DNA of 64,000 nt from Heterodera schachtii (Eukaryota; Nematoda; Chromadorea; Rhabditida; Heteroderidae). Position numbers and translations under genes: made by a program. The DNA lies in contig SIJG01000003.1 in assembly GCA_023374025.1 (NCBI GenBank), positions 2,572,416-2,636,415 of the forward strand. Reading direction: 5' to 3'. Positions 22,320 through 37,751 of this stretch are shown here, one piece after another. The notes below the pieces were generated by a model. That model saw nothing but the letters and a program-made list of their open reading frames with translations. It had not been told where the DNA came from and ran no database searches. Position 1 is the first letter of the stretch. Each line of letters begins with the position of its first letter.

Positions 22320-25300
22320 ATGATCATGTCCTCTTCGTCAACCACGTCTTCGTCATCCTCTTCCCAAAGTGCCATTGGCGGTGGTGCCATCGTGGAGCGC
22401 ATCCAACGGGTTGAACTGTTGCGTGCCGAGTTGGACCGGTCGCTGAAAATGGCTGCCGCTGCGGCGTCGCTGAACAGCGCCACCGCCAAGCGGTCGCCGT
22501 TGTGCATTCTGTTCCGCGCTGCCGACTCAGTACACATCCAATTTTCGGTGCGCAGGAAAAATTTCATCGCCAAGTTTTTGACATTTCCTAATTTTTTTTT
22601 TTTGGTTATTTCGAAAACTTACGCATTTTTGGTTGCAAAATTTGGGTTGCTTGCCAAAAAAGAGTAAATTAATTTCAAAAATTCTGTCTTTTATTTAATT
22701 TCCCCATTTTTCCAAAGGGTTCCGCTCGTTCATCTTCCATCGATCTCTTCGCCAAGCCTCGCTCTGCTGCCGTCACTGCTCCCTCTTCTGCCGGTAATGC
22801 CATCACTGGCGCCATCTCGCGTTTCACCGTCTCGCCGACGCCCAACGCGGTGCCACCCGCGGCATTTGGCAGCGGCGATTCGCCAAAGTTCTGCAACAAC
22901 GACCGTGGCACCGGGTCTCAAGTGACGACGGCATTGTTGCCAAGGTCACTGTCCTCGTTGAGCGTGTTGACGACGGCGACATCAGCAGCAGAAGTAGCAG
23001 CAAATGCCAACAACAACAGGCATGGCGATGATGGTGGCGGTGGTGCCAACAATGGACGCGCCGGTGGGGACAATGCCGCCGCCGCTTCGGCTGCAATCGC
23101 TGCGGCTGAACTGCTCGCGCCGCCACCGCCAATTGTTGCGGCAGAAAAGGACGAAGAGAAAGTAATTCAATGGCGATGAGATTAACCCATAAAAAATTGT
23201 TCAAAATTTAGGACAGCAATGGCAAAACCACCAGCACTGTCGACTTTGTGGTGCCTCCCCCGTCGTCCATCGATGGAAGGGAGGAAGACGGAGCAGAAAC
23301 AGTTCCGCCATCCAAACCGTCGCCAGTGGCCGAAGGGACCATGTCAGTTGCCGCTTCGTCTCCGGCCACCTCCGTGGACTCGGGCGTTGCGTCGCCGGGC
23401 GCTGCCGCTGACTATTTGCTGTTGAACGGGTCGTCGTCGTCACTGCGCGCCAAGGAGTCAACTGCTACCGACAAGTCGGAGCAGTACAACAATACCAACA
23501 AAAGCGCGAACAGTCCATGCTGGGCCACTGTGCCACGCACGCGGCGCCGCATTTTCAACTTTGGCACAATCATCTCCGGCGACATTAATGGCACCGCCAG
23601 CAACGGGTCTCCACTGATTGACGCGCTGACACTGTCCTCGACCATGTCCAGCTGCAGCAACATTTGCACGACGACTACGGGCGCATCAGCTGAACCACAA
23701 AAAACGGGACAACATTCTTCGATGTCGTCGATGGCACCGATGCCGTCGTTGACACTGCAGAGGCCACCATTGAAAAAGGTGGGTGATGTCGGTTTAAAAT
23801 ATATCGCCATGTTTGGTTTTAAATTTCAATTAAAAATCTAGTGACCCTACTAATAAACAAGTGGTGGTTGATGGATGGCATTGGCACAAAATTGCCGAAG
23901 TTGCGATAATATTTCCGGCGGGGGATTTTATCTTCCATCCACCGTATCGTACAACGATTTTTGTGCCTTTTTTGTGATTGCTGTTTAATACGTTGCCAAG
24001 TGTGGCGGCACGTCATTTTTGTTTTCATTTCTTCTTCCCTCACTAAACGACGGAATTTTCGCTTATTAAAAAATTGTGCCCTAAACGCGTTGGTCGTTGG
24101 GATTAAAACGGGTAAAGAATGAAGACAAGAAAAATGGCGCTGGCCTTTTTTAACGGGGAGGGGAGGGGGATTAAATTTGAGACGAAACAATCGGTCAAAG
24201 GCATGGCAAATTGGGGCTTAAATTTTCATGTAAAGCGCCGCCATTGCTTTTCTTCATTATCATTCAAACCCCCCTCTGTATTGTGCATGCCTTTAAGTGG
24301 ATTTGTGTCCCCAAACTTATACGGTATGCCAAAAAAAAAAAAAATTTTTAAACAAAGTACCGAAACAAAGAGAGTACTGTACAAAAATAATTGCTCCGGC
24401 ACTTTGTCATCCCTTTTTCTGTTGTTGTACATTTTGCTGTCATTTCACCGGAAAATTTTGTGCCCAATTTTCCGGCGCTTTTTCACCCTCTGCGCTCCCC
24501 CCCCCCCCGCCACCTCCAATTTTCCATAATTTATACAACAACAAAACGGCACATGTTCCACCCATTCAATTTTTTTTTGTTCCTGTTCACACACATTTTC
24601 ATTTTTCGCTCGTGGCGACGATCCGTACACCTCCCAATTCATCCGCCCATCGTCCGTCCCCTCATTGTCAGTCCATCCAACCCGACAAAACCAACCGACC
24701 ACTCTCTCTCTCTCTCTATTTTTGGTCCGCTAAATTAGGGGGATTTTGTGTGAATGGTGTGGGAGAGATGTGACGACTGATGAGTGGGTGAGTGGCGGAG
24801 AGAAGTGATGGCCTTGTGCACATTTGCGTGGAATACATAATTTGTGTGTGTGTGCACTGCGCTGTTCAGTTGAGTGCCTGGCGTTGGCAGTGGTGGCGCT
24901 GGAGAAAAGCCTTTGGCCAATGCTTTTTCATTAGCGAAATGCTAATAATAATAATGTGCATTTGTTGGTGTGTTGGACAAATGAAAAAAAGGGGGGGGGG
25001 GAGGACGGGGTGTGGCTAAAGATGGCTTCTTCTTCTTTCATTAGCTGCTTCTGCTTGTTGTCAGTGCTTCAACAAAACTAAATTAGGCCCCCACTCCATT
25101 CTATGCTGGTTGATGACTCTCTGTTCTTTGCTCTATCTCTTATTTTATTTCTTTTTTCCCTTCCCTTCCATTTTTCATTTAATTTTATTTTCTTCTTTTT
25201 TCCCTCTCTCTTTTCTCTCTCACTTTCTCTCTTTCTCTCCCTCACATTTCCTCCCCTCTCACTCTTCTCTACTGACTGTTTAAATTGTTTTTTGCTCTTC

Positions 25301-28239
25301 TTTTCTGCATTTATTTTTTTCTTTGTTTTCTAATTCGCGCTCTCCGTTTTCTCATTGTTTGTATTTTTTATTTTCCTCTCAATATTATTTTTTCTTTTTT
25401 TCTTTTTATTCACTCCCTCTTCTCTCTGTTTTTAAAATTATGTGTGAAAAAATAACAGAAAAAGCACAAAAAATTATTAAACGAATTTTTGCATAATATT
25501 AATCTCTCTCTTTTTTTTGTGATGGGAAAACTGGAAATAAACTGGAAAAGAACATTTCGTGTTATATGTGTGACGTGTAAACGACGTAAAAAAACAAAAA
25601 ATTCATGAGAAAAAATCTGAACGGTTGGGTGGGCGGGGAGGGGGAGTCCCTTTTTTGGGCAGAGTGCTGGGGAAAACGCCACAAAGGGGGTTTGAAAAAA
25701 TGTGTGGAAGAAAACAACAATGCCTGGCCGGACATTCCCCCCAAATCTTTAAATATTTTTAAAATAATTCAAAAAATTAAAAAAAAAAAATAAAAAATTA
25801 CCCCTTTTTCAGAAATACGGGCAACCCAACACCACCACTGATTGTGAGCAACAGTCATTGTCGCAATTGTGCCAACCAAGTTCCAACGTGTCATCATCTT
25901 CTTCGCCGTACGGGTACAACAACGTGAACAGCTTCAACAGCATGGCCACCACCGTGAATGGCAATGCAGCATCGTTGGTGGCACCGCTGTCGCCGCCAAA
26001 GACCGGGCCGTCTGGCCCACAAGTGGCAATTGTCAGCGCTAAATTGGTTAGTCACAATAATCATGGAACTCAGGCCCGTAATTAACTAGAAAATTTTTTG
26101 GGAAGGGCACAGAATGGCTTTTTTTCTCCCAAAAATTTTTGTTCCTAAATTTTGGACTCGATGTGAAACAACCGGAAACTTTTAACCATTTCCGCTAAAT
26201 TTTTAACAATTTATATGTATTAGTAACCCCGCCAGGGAAAATGTAGTGTCAATTTTTTTTTTAATTTGGTAATTAAAAAATTTACCTTTTTTTCTTGAAA
26301 ATTTTTATTTTCCCCTATTGGTTACGGGCCTGATGGAACAATGTCGTGGTGCATAGTCGCACTTAATTAACATCATAAATTCAATAACAGATCATCACCA
26401 GCAATGGCATTGAGAAGGAGGGCGACCAAATGAGTACCGCGGCTTCGGCTGCTCGCCGTACTCCGCTGTCCGTCGTCCAAACGGCGGGTGGCGCGGTGCA
26501 TCGCCAACTGAGCGACAGCATGTGCTACAAAAGTGGGCACAACAGCAATGGCAGTGGTAATGAGAACAACGATGGCGGGGCGGACAGTGACACGACGTTG
26601 GACCGTTCGGCGGCGTACTGCGGGGACGGGTTGCCACCGCGTTCCGCCACCATGCCACCGTTGCGCAGCATTCTGAAGAAGCCGAGGGCGCCGCAGCCGC
26701 CGTCGCCGGTTCCTGCCAACAATGACACGACGCTGCTGATGATGACGAAGATGGCATTTGCAAATGGTGCAGCTGCTAGTGTACAACAACAGCTGCAGCA
26801 ACACCAGCAGCCGAACAGGTTCACCATGGTGCCGTCGCCGATGCCGCGCAACCATTTGCGACGCGTGCCAACCAGGTACAATTTGGGACGGAGATTGTTG
26901 TTCAAAGAAAAGATTGAGTCGCACATTGGAGTGGAAAATACCGGATTTCGGATTCAATTTTGATCCATGGCAAATGTTATAAGACTTACCAAGGCATACA
27001 AGGAAAAAAATGGGGGTGGGGTCAACCGAAAATTTTGAGATTTGAGTCAATTATTGAAGAGAATTTTTTGGGGCCGGCGGCGCCTAGGAAAGATTATTTG
27101 TTATTGTAAATTTAAAATTTGCGACACCCCTCGAAACTTGTTATTTTTTTTGCTGTCAAAACATTGTATGATTCACCTTAATATATGTCCTTTTCAGATT
27201 GGTGTTGGAGCGTTCGGTGTCCGACAGTGTGTTGGACGACGCGGCAATTCCGGACGACCAATTCTCCGCCCTGCAGCACTCGGCCGCCGCCGCGTTCAAC
27301 GCGTCCATTCTGCGCAGACTGTCGTCGTCGTCGTCAACGATGTCGCCCGGTGGAGGGCTGCTGGGCTCGTTTGATGAACAGTTGGAGGACAACATTGTGG
27401 ACAACAAGACGGAGCAGTTCCTGCACCAACAGCAGCAAGGTAGCAACGGAAATGGCGGAAACAATTCGTCGTCCTCCTCCTCGTGCCCGTCCTCGTGCTC
27501 CAGCGAGACAATTGGTGAGTTTTGTTGGCGTTTTTGGGATCATAACCACTCGGAATTGTTTTTTTCTCGAAAAAATCCAAATTCTAATAAAAAAAAAAAA
27601 GGTCGAAAACCCGTTAAATTTTTTATGTTTATTGCATTTCAATTTCCATTGTCTGGATTTTTTGAAAAAACCCCAACGAATATATTTTGGGCTTGGGACC
27701 AATAAGAAATCGCCCATTGATTTGAAATCTCGATCAGTTACAGGGGAATATCAACCTCACATTACCCTTTTTAAGACACTGACGGCTCCGCACAGTCCGC
27801 GGCGCCTGCACCGATTGTGAAGAAGCGTGTGTCCTTCTCGGAGTGTGTCCATGCCAGATACTTCCGAAGGTGCGTTGTGTGGGCACAGGACATTCAAATG
27901 CCAAAATACGGAATGTCAACCATTTAAATACTCGGTCTAAAATTGTCGGGACTTTCAAGAGAAAAGCCGGCGGTCAAATCAAAAACACTCCTCCCATTTG
28001 GTCAATGGTCCTTCATTTTTCTCTTCGTTTTCAGCAACTCGAGCATTCTGGGCCAGAAAAAGAAGAACGAGAAAAAGTCGCGCAAGCGGACCAGCCGTCG
28101 CTGCAACTCCGACATTGTGCACCCGTCGGACGAAGTGTCGTCGCAGCAGCAACAGTCGTCGTCATCGTCCACGTTGTCGCAGCACAACCACCACAACGAC
28201 TGTGACGAGTCATGCCCGTGGATTGTGTGGAAACACTGA
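22320..28239 (+). CDS. Low-complexity protein with PP1-docking motif
   Basis: Eight exons with phases that all agree: 22320-22547, 22718-23161, 23212-23778, 25813-26046, 26391-26875, 27198-27514, 27776-27869 and 28035-28239, giving about 857 residues. The first donor could instead be at 22,529 (same phase). The protein is Ser/Ala/Asn-rich with few ordered segments. Visible motifs: SILKKPRAPQPPSP near residue 584, ERSVSDSVLDD near 662, and KKRVSFSE near 774-781, which is the classic RVxF docking site for protein phosphatase 1. A basic tail (KKKNEKKSRKRTSRR) follows, and the C terminus reads CPWIVWKH. I do not recognise the family. A disordered PP1-targeting or scaffold subunit is an inference from the RVSF motif only. 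Intron 4 carries a small hAT-like element and intron 3 is the longest, about 2 kb. Confidence 0.75.
26071..26332. mobile_element. hAT-like MITE in intron 4
   Basis: The left end CAGGCCCGTAATTAAC and the right end, whose reverse complement reads CAGGCCCGTAACCAAT, form a terminal inverted repeat of about 15 bases. The element is flanked by ATGGAACT on the left and ATGGAACA on the right, an 8-base target-site duplication with one mismatch. An 8-base duplication and TIRs starting CAG are typical of hAT transposons. The interior is AT-rich and has no open frame. Copies of the same end lie in introns of the RUN-domain gene at 55,941 and 59,211. Confidence 0.75.
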
Positions 28240-30320
28240 CCGCCACGCGGACACATCGACGGACGGGAGCAGCACGGAGAAGACAAAACAACCAAAAAAA
28301 AGACCATGTTGTGTTGCTGTTGCTATTGTTGTTTAGGAACGTCGTGTTTTACCCATGGACATCCCCTCTTTGTCTCTTTTCTTTAATTTATTTTAGTCGC
28401 TATTTTCAAACAGACACACAAACACCTCCCCTTTCTCGGACCTCCTCTCTCTATCTCCCCTCCACACACACACACACTCTCTCTCCCCCTCTCGTTTTCT
28501 TTTGCCAACCCAATACAAAATGCTATCTCTTCTCCTCTCTCGTTCGCTCTCTGTTGTTCGTGCGCGTACATTATTACACACACTCTCTCGTCGTTCGTTT
28601 GATGATTATGATTTACCTAATTGTTTTTCTTTTCTTGTTTGTTTTTTTTTTTGACCACATTTAGGCGGTCCACAAACATCTCAAGTTGTATAACTTATGT
28701 ATTTATCAAATTTGTCTCCGATCGATGTAATGTTATTTTTATTATTTTCTTTTTTATTTATGTAATGCCTATTCGATTTTTTTTTACTATCAGTATACAC
28801 ACACACTTTCGCCTCTCCATTCCTCCTCCACACATTGTAGCGCATTGATCAATTCTCTGACCGATTAATTGATTGATTCAAATGATAAAATTCAAAAAAA
28901 AATGCTTTATCATCATTATTTTTGTGTTCTCTCTTCCTCTCGCTCGCTCTCCCATTGAACACGGATATTTATTTTGTCTTCGTTTATTAGTTTCTTGACC
29001 CATCCATCACACATACAATTGACGGACAAACAAACACGGGAATAAACACTTGTCATCCCTACAAAATGTGAATGAATAAAATCAATCACCTGACCACCAT
29101 CGCACCGCTTAATATGCATGAAAATTTGAAAATGATGCTTTTTGTTGTTTTCATCATTTGGCAATCATTCTTCTTGTCCCAATTCTCATGCCATGGATTG
29201 TCGAATGGATGAACTTGATATATTTTTTAACATTTAAAATGCTTTCAGTTAAAGTCAATTTATGGTATTTAATTGTTCGACAATCTTTTGGCTGATTTGA
29301 CTTAGTTCGGTGTATAATTTGCTAATGAATTGAGCATTTTGCGCCATTTGACCAGTTGAATTTTCCTTCAACGGATTGTCATGTAAAAGAATGTGGAAAT
29401 TTTTATCATCCCTAAAATTCGGAATTTTTGAAAGTGTCGTTTTTTGAATGGCCGGACATTGGCTTAATTAGGGTTAATCCACATGCTTTTCATCGTCCAT
29501 TTGTACATCCGAAAACCCATTAGAAGAAAGGCCTCCTCCTCTTTTCTCCATTTTTCTTTCGTTTAATTGCTGTAAAACGTGTCGTCGTTCTCATTTGTTT
29601 GTAGAACACCTTATTCTAGTGCGAGTCATGCAACAAAAGTGACCATTTTTCCTTAACATTCATTGTATGATTTTGTTCCGTATTTTAATTTTCCCATTAA
29701 TTTATCTACTAATTTGTCATTTTTCACACACTCCATTTCATAGGGATTGTTTTTTTTAGAATTGCCGATAAAACAATTTTTTATTTGCTTTTGCCTTTTG
29801 TTTCTCGAGGCCTTTTTGCTTGTGATTGGGAGGGTCATAAATTTCCGATTCGTTGGAAAAAAAATGCGAAATTTTTCAAGCGAAACGCATTAAAACAGGC
29901 ATTGTTGGGGGGGCATTGTTGGGGGGGGGTGAAATAAATATTTTCAACGGTCTGGGAATAGCGAAAATGATAACAAAATAATAAAAATTTAAACATACAA
30001 TTAGTATTTAAATATTTGTCGAAGCATCGCTTTGTCCTCAGCTAATCGATTTCTTAAAATTCCCTAATATTCTAAGTGTTTCTGATTAATTCCAAAATTC
30101 TTGTTTGTTTAGGAATAAAAACGATTTTTTTTTGGCCGATTCTTGGGAGATGGGAGCACAGCAACGGAATATAAATTCCACGAAAATGCTGATTTTTTTT
30201 AATCAGTTCGGAGTTGAAAGAGCCTCAAAAACCGAAAATTTGCCCATTCTCGACAGAGGTAACGGTACTTATATGGTTTAACCACACAAAAAAATAAAAA
30301 AAATTTCCTGTACCAAAAAA
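28240..30320. other. Intergenic DNA, AT-rich, no gene seen
   Basis: The first part (28,330-28,620) is CT/CA-rich with an ACACAC microsatellite. The rest is AT-rich with scattered AATAAA hexamers (for example 29,041-29,046), none close enough to be assigned to the preceding gene with confidence. Short frames have no coding features. Confidence 0.5.
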
Positions 30321-30329
30321 TATTTGCAT

Positions 30330-30396
30330 GTGTGGCGAAGTGGTTTTTGTAAGATAGTAAAGGGACAGAGGGTGGAGGTTCTATTCCGTTGGGCAA
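30330..30396 (+). repeat. tRNA-like (SINE-type) remnant
   Basis: A perfect A-box pattern TGGCGAAGTGG lies near 30,333 and is followed 34 bases later by GGTTCTATTCC, a B-box with one mismatch from GGTTCRANNCC. The stems do not pair into a cloverleaf. Just downstream is a half copy of the inverted-repeat family. Likely a tRNA-derived repeat. Confidence 0.4.
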
Positions 30397-30689
30397 CATA
30401 AAAAGTTATGGGGCTTTAAAATTTTGTTTTTTGAATAACTCATGAATTAACAAATGAATTCAAAAAAATAATATATCATTCTATGCAGAAAATTTTTCTC
30501 TATCGGTATGTAAAATTTGAAGTAGATTTAACATGCACAAAAAAAGTTAAACGTCACGAAGTAAATTCGGTTTTTCTCTATTAACAGACACAAAGAAATA
30601 GTACGCCAAAAAGAGAGATGTTTTTTTCTCTGCACTCTCTATTTGTTTTCCGGACGGTGTGTAGAATAAAACCGGAACAAAAAAAACTC

Positions 30690-30830
30690 CTAGTGGTTAT
30701 ATTTTTTCTTTACGAACCAAATCTAACAATCTTGGTCCCTAAGAATCCTCTATTAGCCTGCAAAATTTCAAAGAATTTTGTTAAGGTTCAAAAAAGTTAT
30801 GGTCAAAAGAACTGAAAAATTGATTATCTA
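30690..30830 (+). mobile_element. Half copy of the inverted-repeat element
   Basis: Carries the family order TATATTTTTTCTTTACGAAC, CAAATCTAACAATCTTGGT, CTATTAGCCTGCAAAATTT, TTTTGTTAAGGTTCAAAAAA and GTTATGGTCAAAAGA. This matches the left arms at 36,130-36,270 and 62,480-62,620. No matching inverted right arm is seen nearby, so this is a truncated copy. Confidence 0.65.
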
Positions 30831-30839
30831 TGACCTTTC

Positions 30840-31400
30840 ATAAAGTAATTTCATTATTTTGCTAAAATCAAATGTAAACAAACCAGCCTACTACATATTT
30901 GTTCATATGTATCTGTTTATAATCGTTTTCTGTTTACAATTTACCTATGCATTTTTGGTGCGTAAAAACGAGTGTAAGCAATTCCATACATTTACATAAT
31001 CAATAATCAGCAGAAAAAGGAATCCCACAGATAGGAGTGCGAGGAATGCGACTCTTTGTTGACGTTTTTTTTTTTTTTAATTTATTGTGTGGCCCCAAAA
31101 CGGAAAAATACCAAAAATAAATAGATTAATGATGTCAGATGTCAAATTTGATGTCATATTCGTGTTTTGCGGCCCCAATAAGCCCCGAGTACATCACAGA
31201 ATAGAAAAAAAAAATATTTTCTTGTCCTCGGTTCGAAATTGAACAGAATGGATGCCGGATTCGTTCTCAATCAGTGACAATAAAAACTAATTTTTGTTTG
31301 GAAAGTGAAAAAATTTGCGGGGCCTATGCTGCATCACTTTTTTTTGTGGGACCGATGTTCTTAAATATGTATAACTTGAGGTTTACTTATATTTACCCGC
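30840..31400. other. AT-rich DNA before the RRM gene
   Basis: No exon, RNA gene or clear repeat. A poly-T run lies near 31,066-31,078. The promoter of the next gene presumably lies here, but I see no specific element. Confidence 0.4.
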
Positions 31401-31409
31401 CAACTGAAA

Positions 31410-34286
31410 ATGGACAACGGCTGGTCTCCAGAGGAGTTCGGCAACTGCGATTGGGGCGGTAACAACCGGACGGAGGAGTTCGGCAACTGCGATTGGGGCG
31501 GTAACAACCGGACGGAGGAATTCGGCAACCGCAATTGGGGCGGCAACAACAACCACCGGTCTTCGGCGGAAGTCGGCAACCGCAATTGGGGCGGCAACAA
31601 CAACCACCGGTCTTCGGAGGAATTCGGCAACCGCAATTGGGGCGGCAACAACAACCACCGGTCTTCGGCGGAAGTCGGCAACCGCAATTGGGGCGGCAAC
31701 AACAACCACCGGTCTTCGGAGGAAGTCGGCAACCGCAATTGGGGCGGCAACAACAACCACCGGTCTTCGGAGGAAGTCGGCAACCGCAATTGGGGCGGCA
31801 ACAACAACCACCGGTCTTCGGAGGAAGTCGGCAACCGCAATTGGGGCGGCAACAACAACCACCGGTCTTCGGAGGAAGTCGGCAACCGCAATTGGGGCGG
31901 CAACAACAACCACCGGTCTTCGGAGGAAGTCGGCAACTGCGATTGGGGCGGCAACAACAACAACCACCGGTCTTCGGAGGAAGTCGGCAACCGCGATTGG
32001 GGCAACAACAACAACCACCGGTCTTCGGAGGAAGTCGGCAACTGCGATTGGGGCGGTAACAACCGGACGGAAGAATTCGGCAACTGCGATTGGGGCGGTA
32101 ACAACCGGACGGAGGAATTCGGCAACTGCGATTGGGGCGGCAACACCAACAACAACCGGTCGGAGCAATTCGGCAACCGCAATTCTGGGAATGGCACTGC
32201 CCAGCGACGGAATGCCAACGGCGGAAACAACGGCGGCGGACCGTTTCGGGTCCCGTCGCCAGCCCCGCAGCAGGTGAAGGAGGAAGACAGCGGTCCAAAC
32301 AATTTTTGAAACACCGGCCAGTCAAAATGGGACCCAATTTTAGCCCTCCCCCCCCCCAAAAAAAACGGAATATACGGTTGTTTATGAATGTAAAGTTTGC
32401 ATTTTCCAGGTGCCGGTGCCACCACCGGTCACTTCCGCTTGACTTTTGTTGCCCCGGCACTGAGCCAGTCGCCGACTGTTCGCTCGAATATCGTTTATGT
32501 GGACGGAATTGAGGATTTCAGACACAGTTTGCCTTTGATGCGTATTGAGGAGGTTTGATTTTTTGGTCATTTTTGGGCAAAAAATCAGTAGGGAAACTTT
32601 TTCTCCTCCATTGCACCTATAATTTTGGAAAATTAACAAAACAATTCTGGACGAGAAAAGCAAAAAAAAAAAAGTCATGTTCGATCCTCTGAAATTTTCC
32701 TGCTTACAATTTGGGGCTTGGTTGCTCCAACAACACTTGGAAACATAGAATTTGACGACGGGGTTTTTTTGAGAGCGGCTTAAATTGCCCGATTTTTTTT
32801 AATATCCATAATTTTGCCTCTTGTTTTGCAGATTGCCAGTGTGTTTTTTTTGCACATCACCAATGTGAGCGTATTGGATGTGAAGCGCGTTTTGCCCTCG
32901 GTCCATTCCAATCATTTTGCAATTGTCGAGTTGGGTACGGTTCAGCAGGCCGAAAAAGGTTTTTTTTTGGGGGGGGGGAGGGGGTGGGACGGGTGCAAAT
33001 AGATTAGCAAAACCATAATTTGGATGACTCATTTTTTGAGGCGCGTTTTTCAAAAAAAAAGGCGCACAAAAGGGGGTGGGGGGGGGGGGAGTTCGGCAGT
33101 CCGCTGGGAAAAATTTGAATGCAGTTTTTAAACAAATGTAATTAAGAATGTCAAAAATTTTCCGATTTGTCATCAGCGATTGGTTGAATTTGCAAAGAAT
33201 CAAACAAAAAAATGGGGGTGTGACTAAAAAATGAGCAAAAATTGGATTTTGTATGCTACTTACTCTATGAGCTCTGATGAAAACCTATAAAAATTGCTCA
33301 TTTCTTTTCAGCAATTTCAATGCTCAACGGGATTACGCTCAGTACGGGACACAAACTTTTCGTAATATTTCTTTTTTTTGTGTGTATTATTTTCCGAAAA
33401 TTTTCTTGAGGTCTATATGTATAAAAAAAAATTATTTGTTGTGATACATTTACAAAATGAAAAAATCAAGAGTTTTTATTTCTTAAAATTGTTCTTTCAA
33501 TTTTCACAAAAAAAATCGCGGATTTTGAAGGCTAATTGTACAATTAGGGCCATGGATGGGCTACGAAAAGAAATAAAATTATCATCATTTACCCACTCCC
33601 ACCCCATTTCTCTGAAGGTATGCTTCAGCACGGTGCCCTTTTCATTTGTGCCGAGCAATCATGCACTGTTGCACTTGCGGGCGGAAAAACGTCGGAACGA
33701 CCCGCGCACCGTTTGGGAGGAACAGCCGGTGGAGGGCGAATTGTTCAGTGCCAATAGCAACGACACGCAGCGGGCGAACATGACATCGAATTGGGACAAT
33801 GGAGAGGAGGTATTCCGAATTTAAAAACTCACGGCGGCGCCAACGGCACTGCCAAATCCTCCCTCTCTCCATTCCTTAAAATTTTCTTGGAAAAGTGTGC
33901 AGGCAGCAAAAAAAAATGGTGTGAAAAGCCCAAAATCAAGTCGGTGTTCGGAGTCGATACCTTCCATCCCTCCCCCCCCCCCGCCTAATTGTAAGCCGAA
34001 ATACAGAAACCGTGCCTGAGGCGACTCCCTCCGGCCCCCCCCCCCCCCCCCCCGAAATTTTTTGCTGACTATAGGCCTGTAGCAGCGACCCATAATTAAA
34101 ATTTCTCACAATTTCAGGATGACGATCATTTCAGCTCATGTTCCAGTGGAGATGTAAGAAACAATTTCTGTTTTTTTTTCAAATTTATTTTCCCTAATTG
34201 CGCCCTTTCCCCGTCCAAAGGAGGACGAATTGTTCAGTGCCAATAGCAGCGACACGCGGGCGGACGACACGACTCCAAATTCTTAA
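31410..34286 (+). CDS. Divergent RRM protein with tandem-repeat N terminus
   Basis: Exons 31410-32292, 32410-32552, 32832-32958, 33312-33361, 33618-33809, 34118-34153 and 34221-34286 give about 498 residues. All junctions after exon 1 agree in phase. The first donor (GCG/GTCCAA) is weak but is the one that fits; reading through would stop at 32,309. Exon 1 is about 15 Asn/Gly/Trp-rich repeats. Exons 2-5 read as one RRM: NIVYVDGIEDF (strand 1), NHFAIVELGTVQQAEKAI and MLNGITLSTGHKLF, then VCFST, resembling the last strand of hnRNP L/PTB-type RRMs. RNA binding is inferred. The acidic tail repeats ELFSANS..DT in exons 5 and 7. If the exon-1 junction is wrong, the repeat ORF and the RRM may be separate genes. 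Confidence 0.6.
31430..32170 (+). repeat. 51-bp in-frame coding tandem repeat
   Basis: About 15 units. The central units are 51 bases (17 codons, EVGNRNWGGNNNHRSSE). Units at both ends are a 42-base variant (EFGNCDWGGNNRTE). All indels between units are multiples of three. The array is also open for more than 250 codons in other frames, including on the minus strand, because one unit without stops repeats in phase. Confidence 0.9.
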
Positions 34287-34309
34287 TTTTTTTTTCAATT
34301 CGAAGTCGC

Positions 34310-34315
34310 AATAAA
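34310..34315 (+). terminator. Poly(A) signal of the RRM gene
   Basis: AATAAA 24 bases after the TAA of the RRM gene, in a T-rich context. It supports this stop as the real 3' end. Confidence 0.6.
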
Positions 34316-34795
34316 CACTTTTATTTTTTGTTTTATTATCCATTTTCCTTTTGCTTTTTGGCTGATCAAAAATTCTTTCATCATTTTATTTTGAAAATAC
34401 AATCAATTTTTGCTGATAAACATTTTTTTGTTTTGTTTTTTTCATTCATTATTCACCATTTATTTGTTGGAAAATGCTGAGAAATCCAGTGACTAATTAG
34501 TCAGTTCCTTATGATGTAATAGTAATTACAAATTTAAAAAAAAATTTCAAAACGATGAATTGCAACTGCAATAAATTAATTTTTATGTTGCTGTGATTGT
34601 CCCCCGAATTTTAAGCAAAAGGTTAAAGCAAAATAAATAAACAAAGGATTAATTGATTATACACATATAAACTATATCGCAGCAATTTGCACCGGGATTT
34701 TAGCTTTTGGTCTTTCAAAAAACCGTAAAATTGAAAAACATTTTCACGACGTCACCTCAAAAAACCATAATTAAATCACCATTTCAATCACATTT

Positions 34796-34805
34796 AACTG
34801 TTTAG
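34796..34805 (+). other. 3' splice site before PDCD6 start
   Basis: ACTGTTTAG ends at 34,805, 63 bases before the ATG at 34,869, with no upstream coding exon. It is a likely trans-splice acceptor or 5'-UTR intron end. The short 34,310-34,796 gap would be compatible with a closely spaced gene pair. Confidence 0.4.
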
Positions 34806-37746
<2,941 letters not shown>

Positions 37747-37751
37747 ATAAA

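Noticed and set aside
31430..32170. CRISPR-like array
   Set aside because: The units are contiguous coding repeats without unique spacers, in a eukaryotic intron-containing gene.
31361..32460. Minus-strand frames of ~355 codons across the 51-bp repeat
   Set aside because: They mirror the tandem repeat in other frames, give Pro/Cys or Val/Ala repeats with no family, and have no splice or poly(A) context. The plus strand continues into an RRM.
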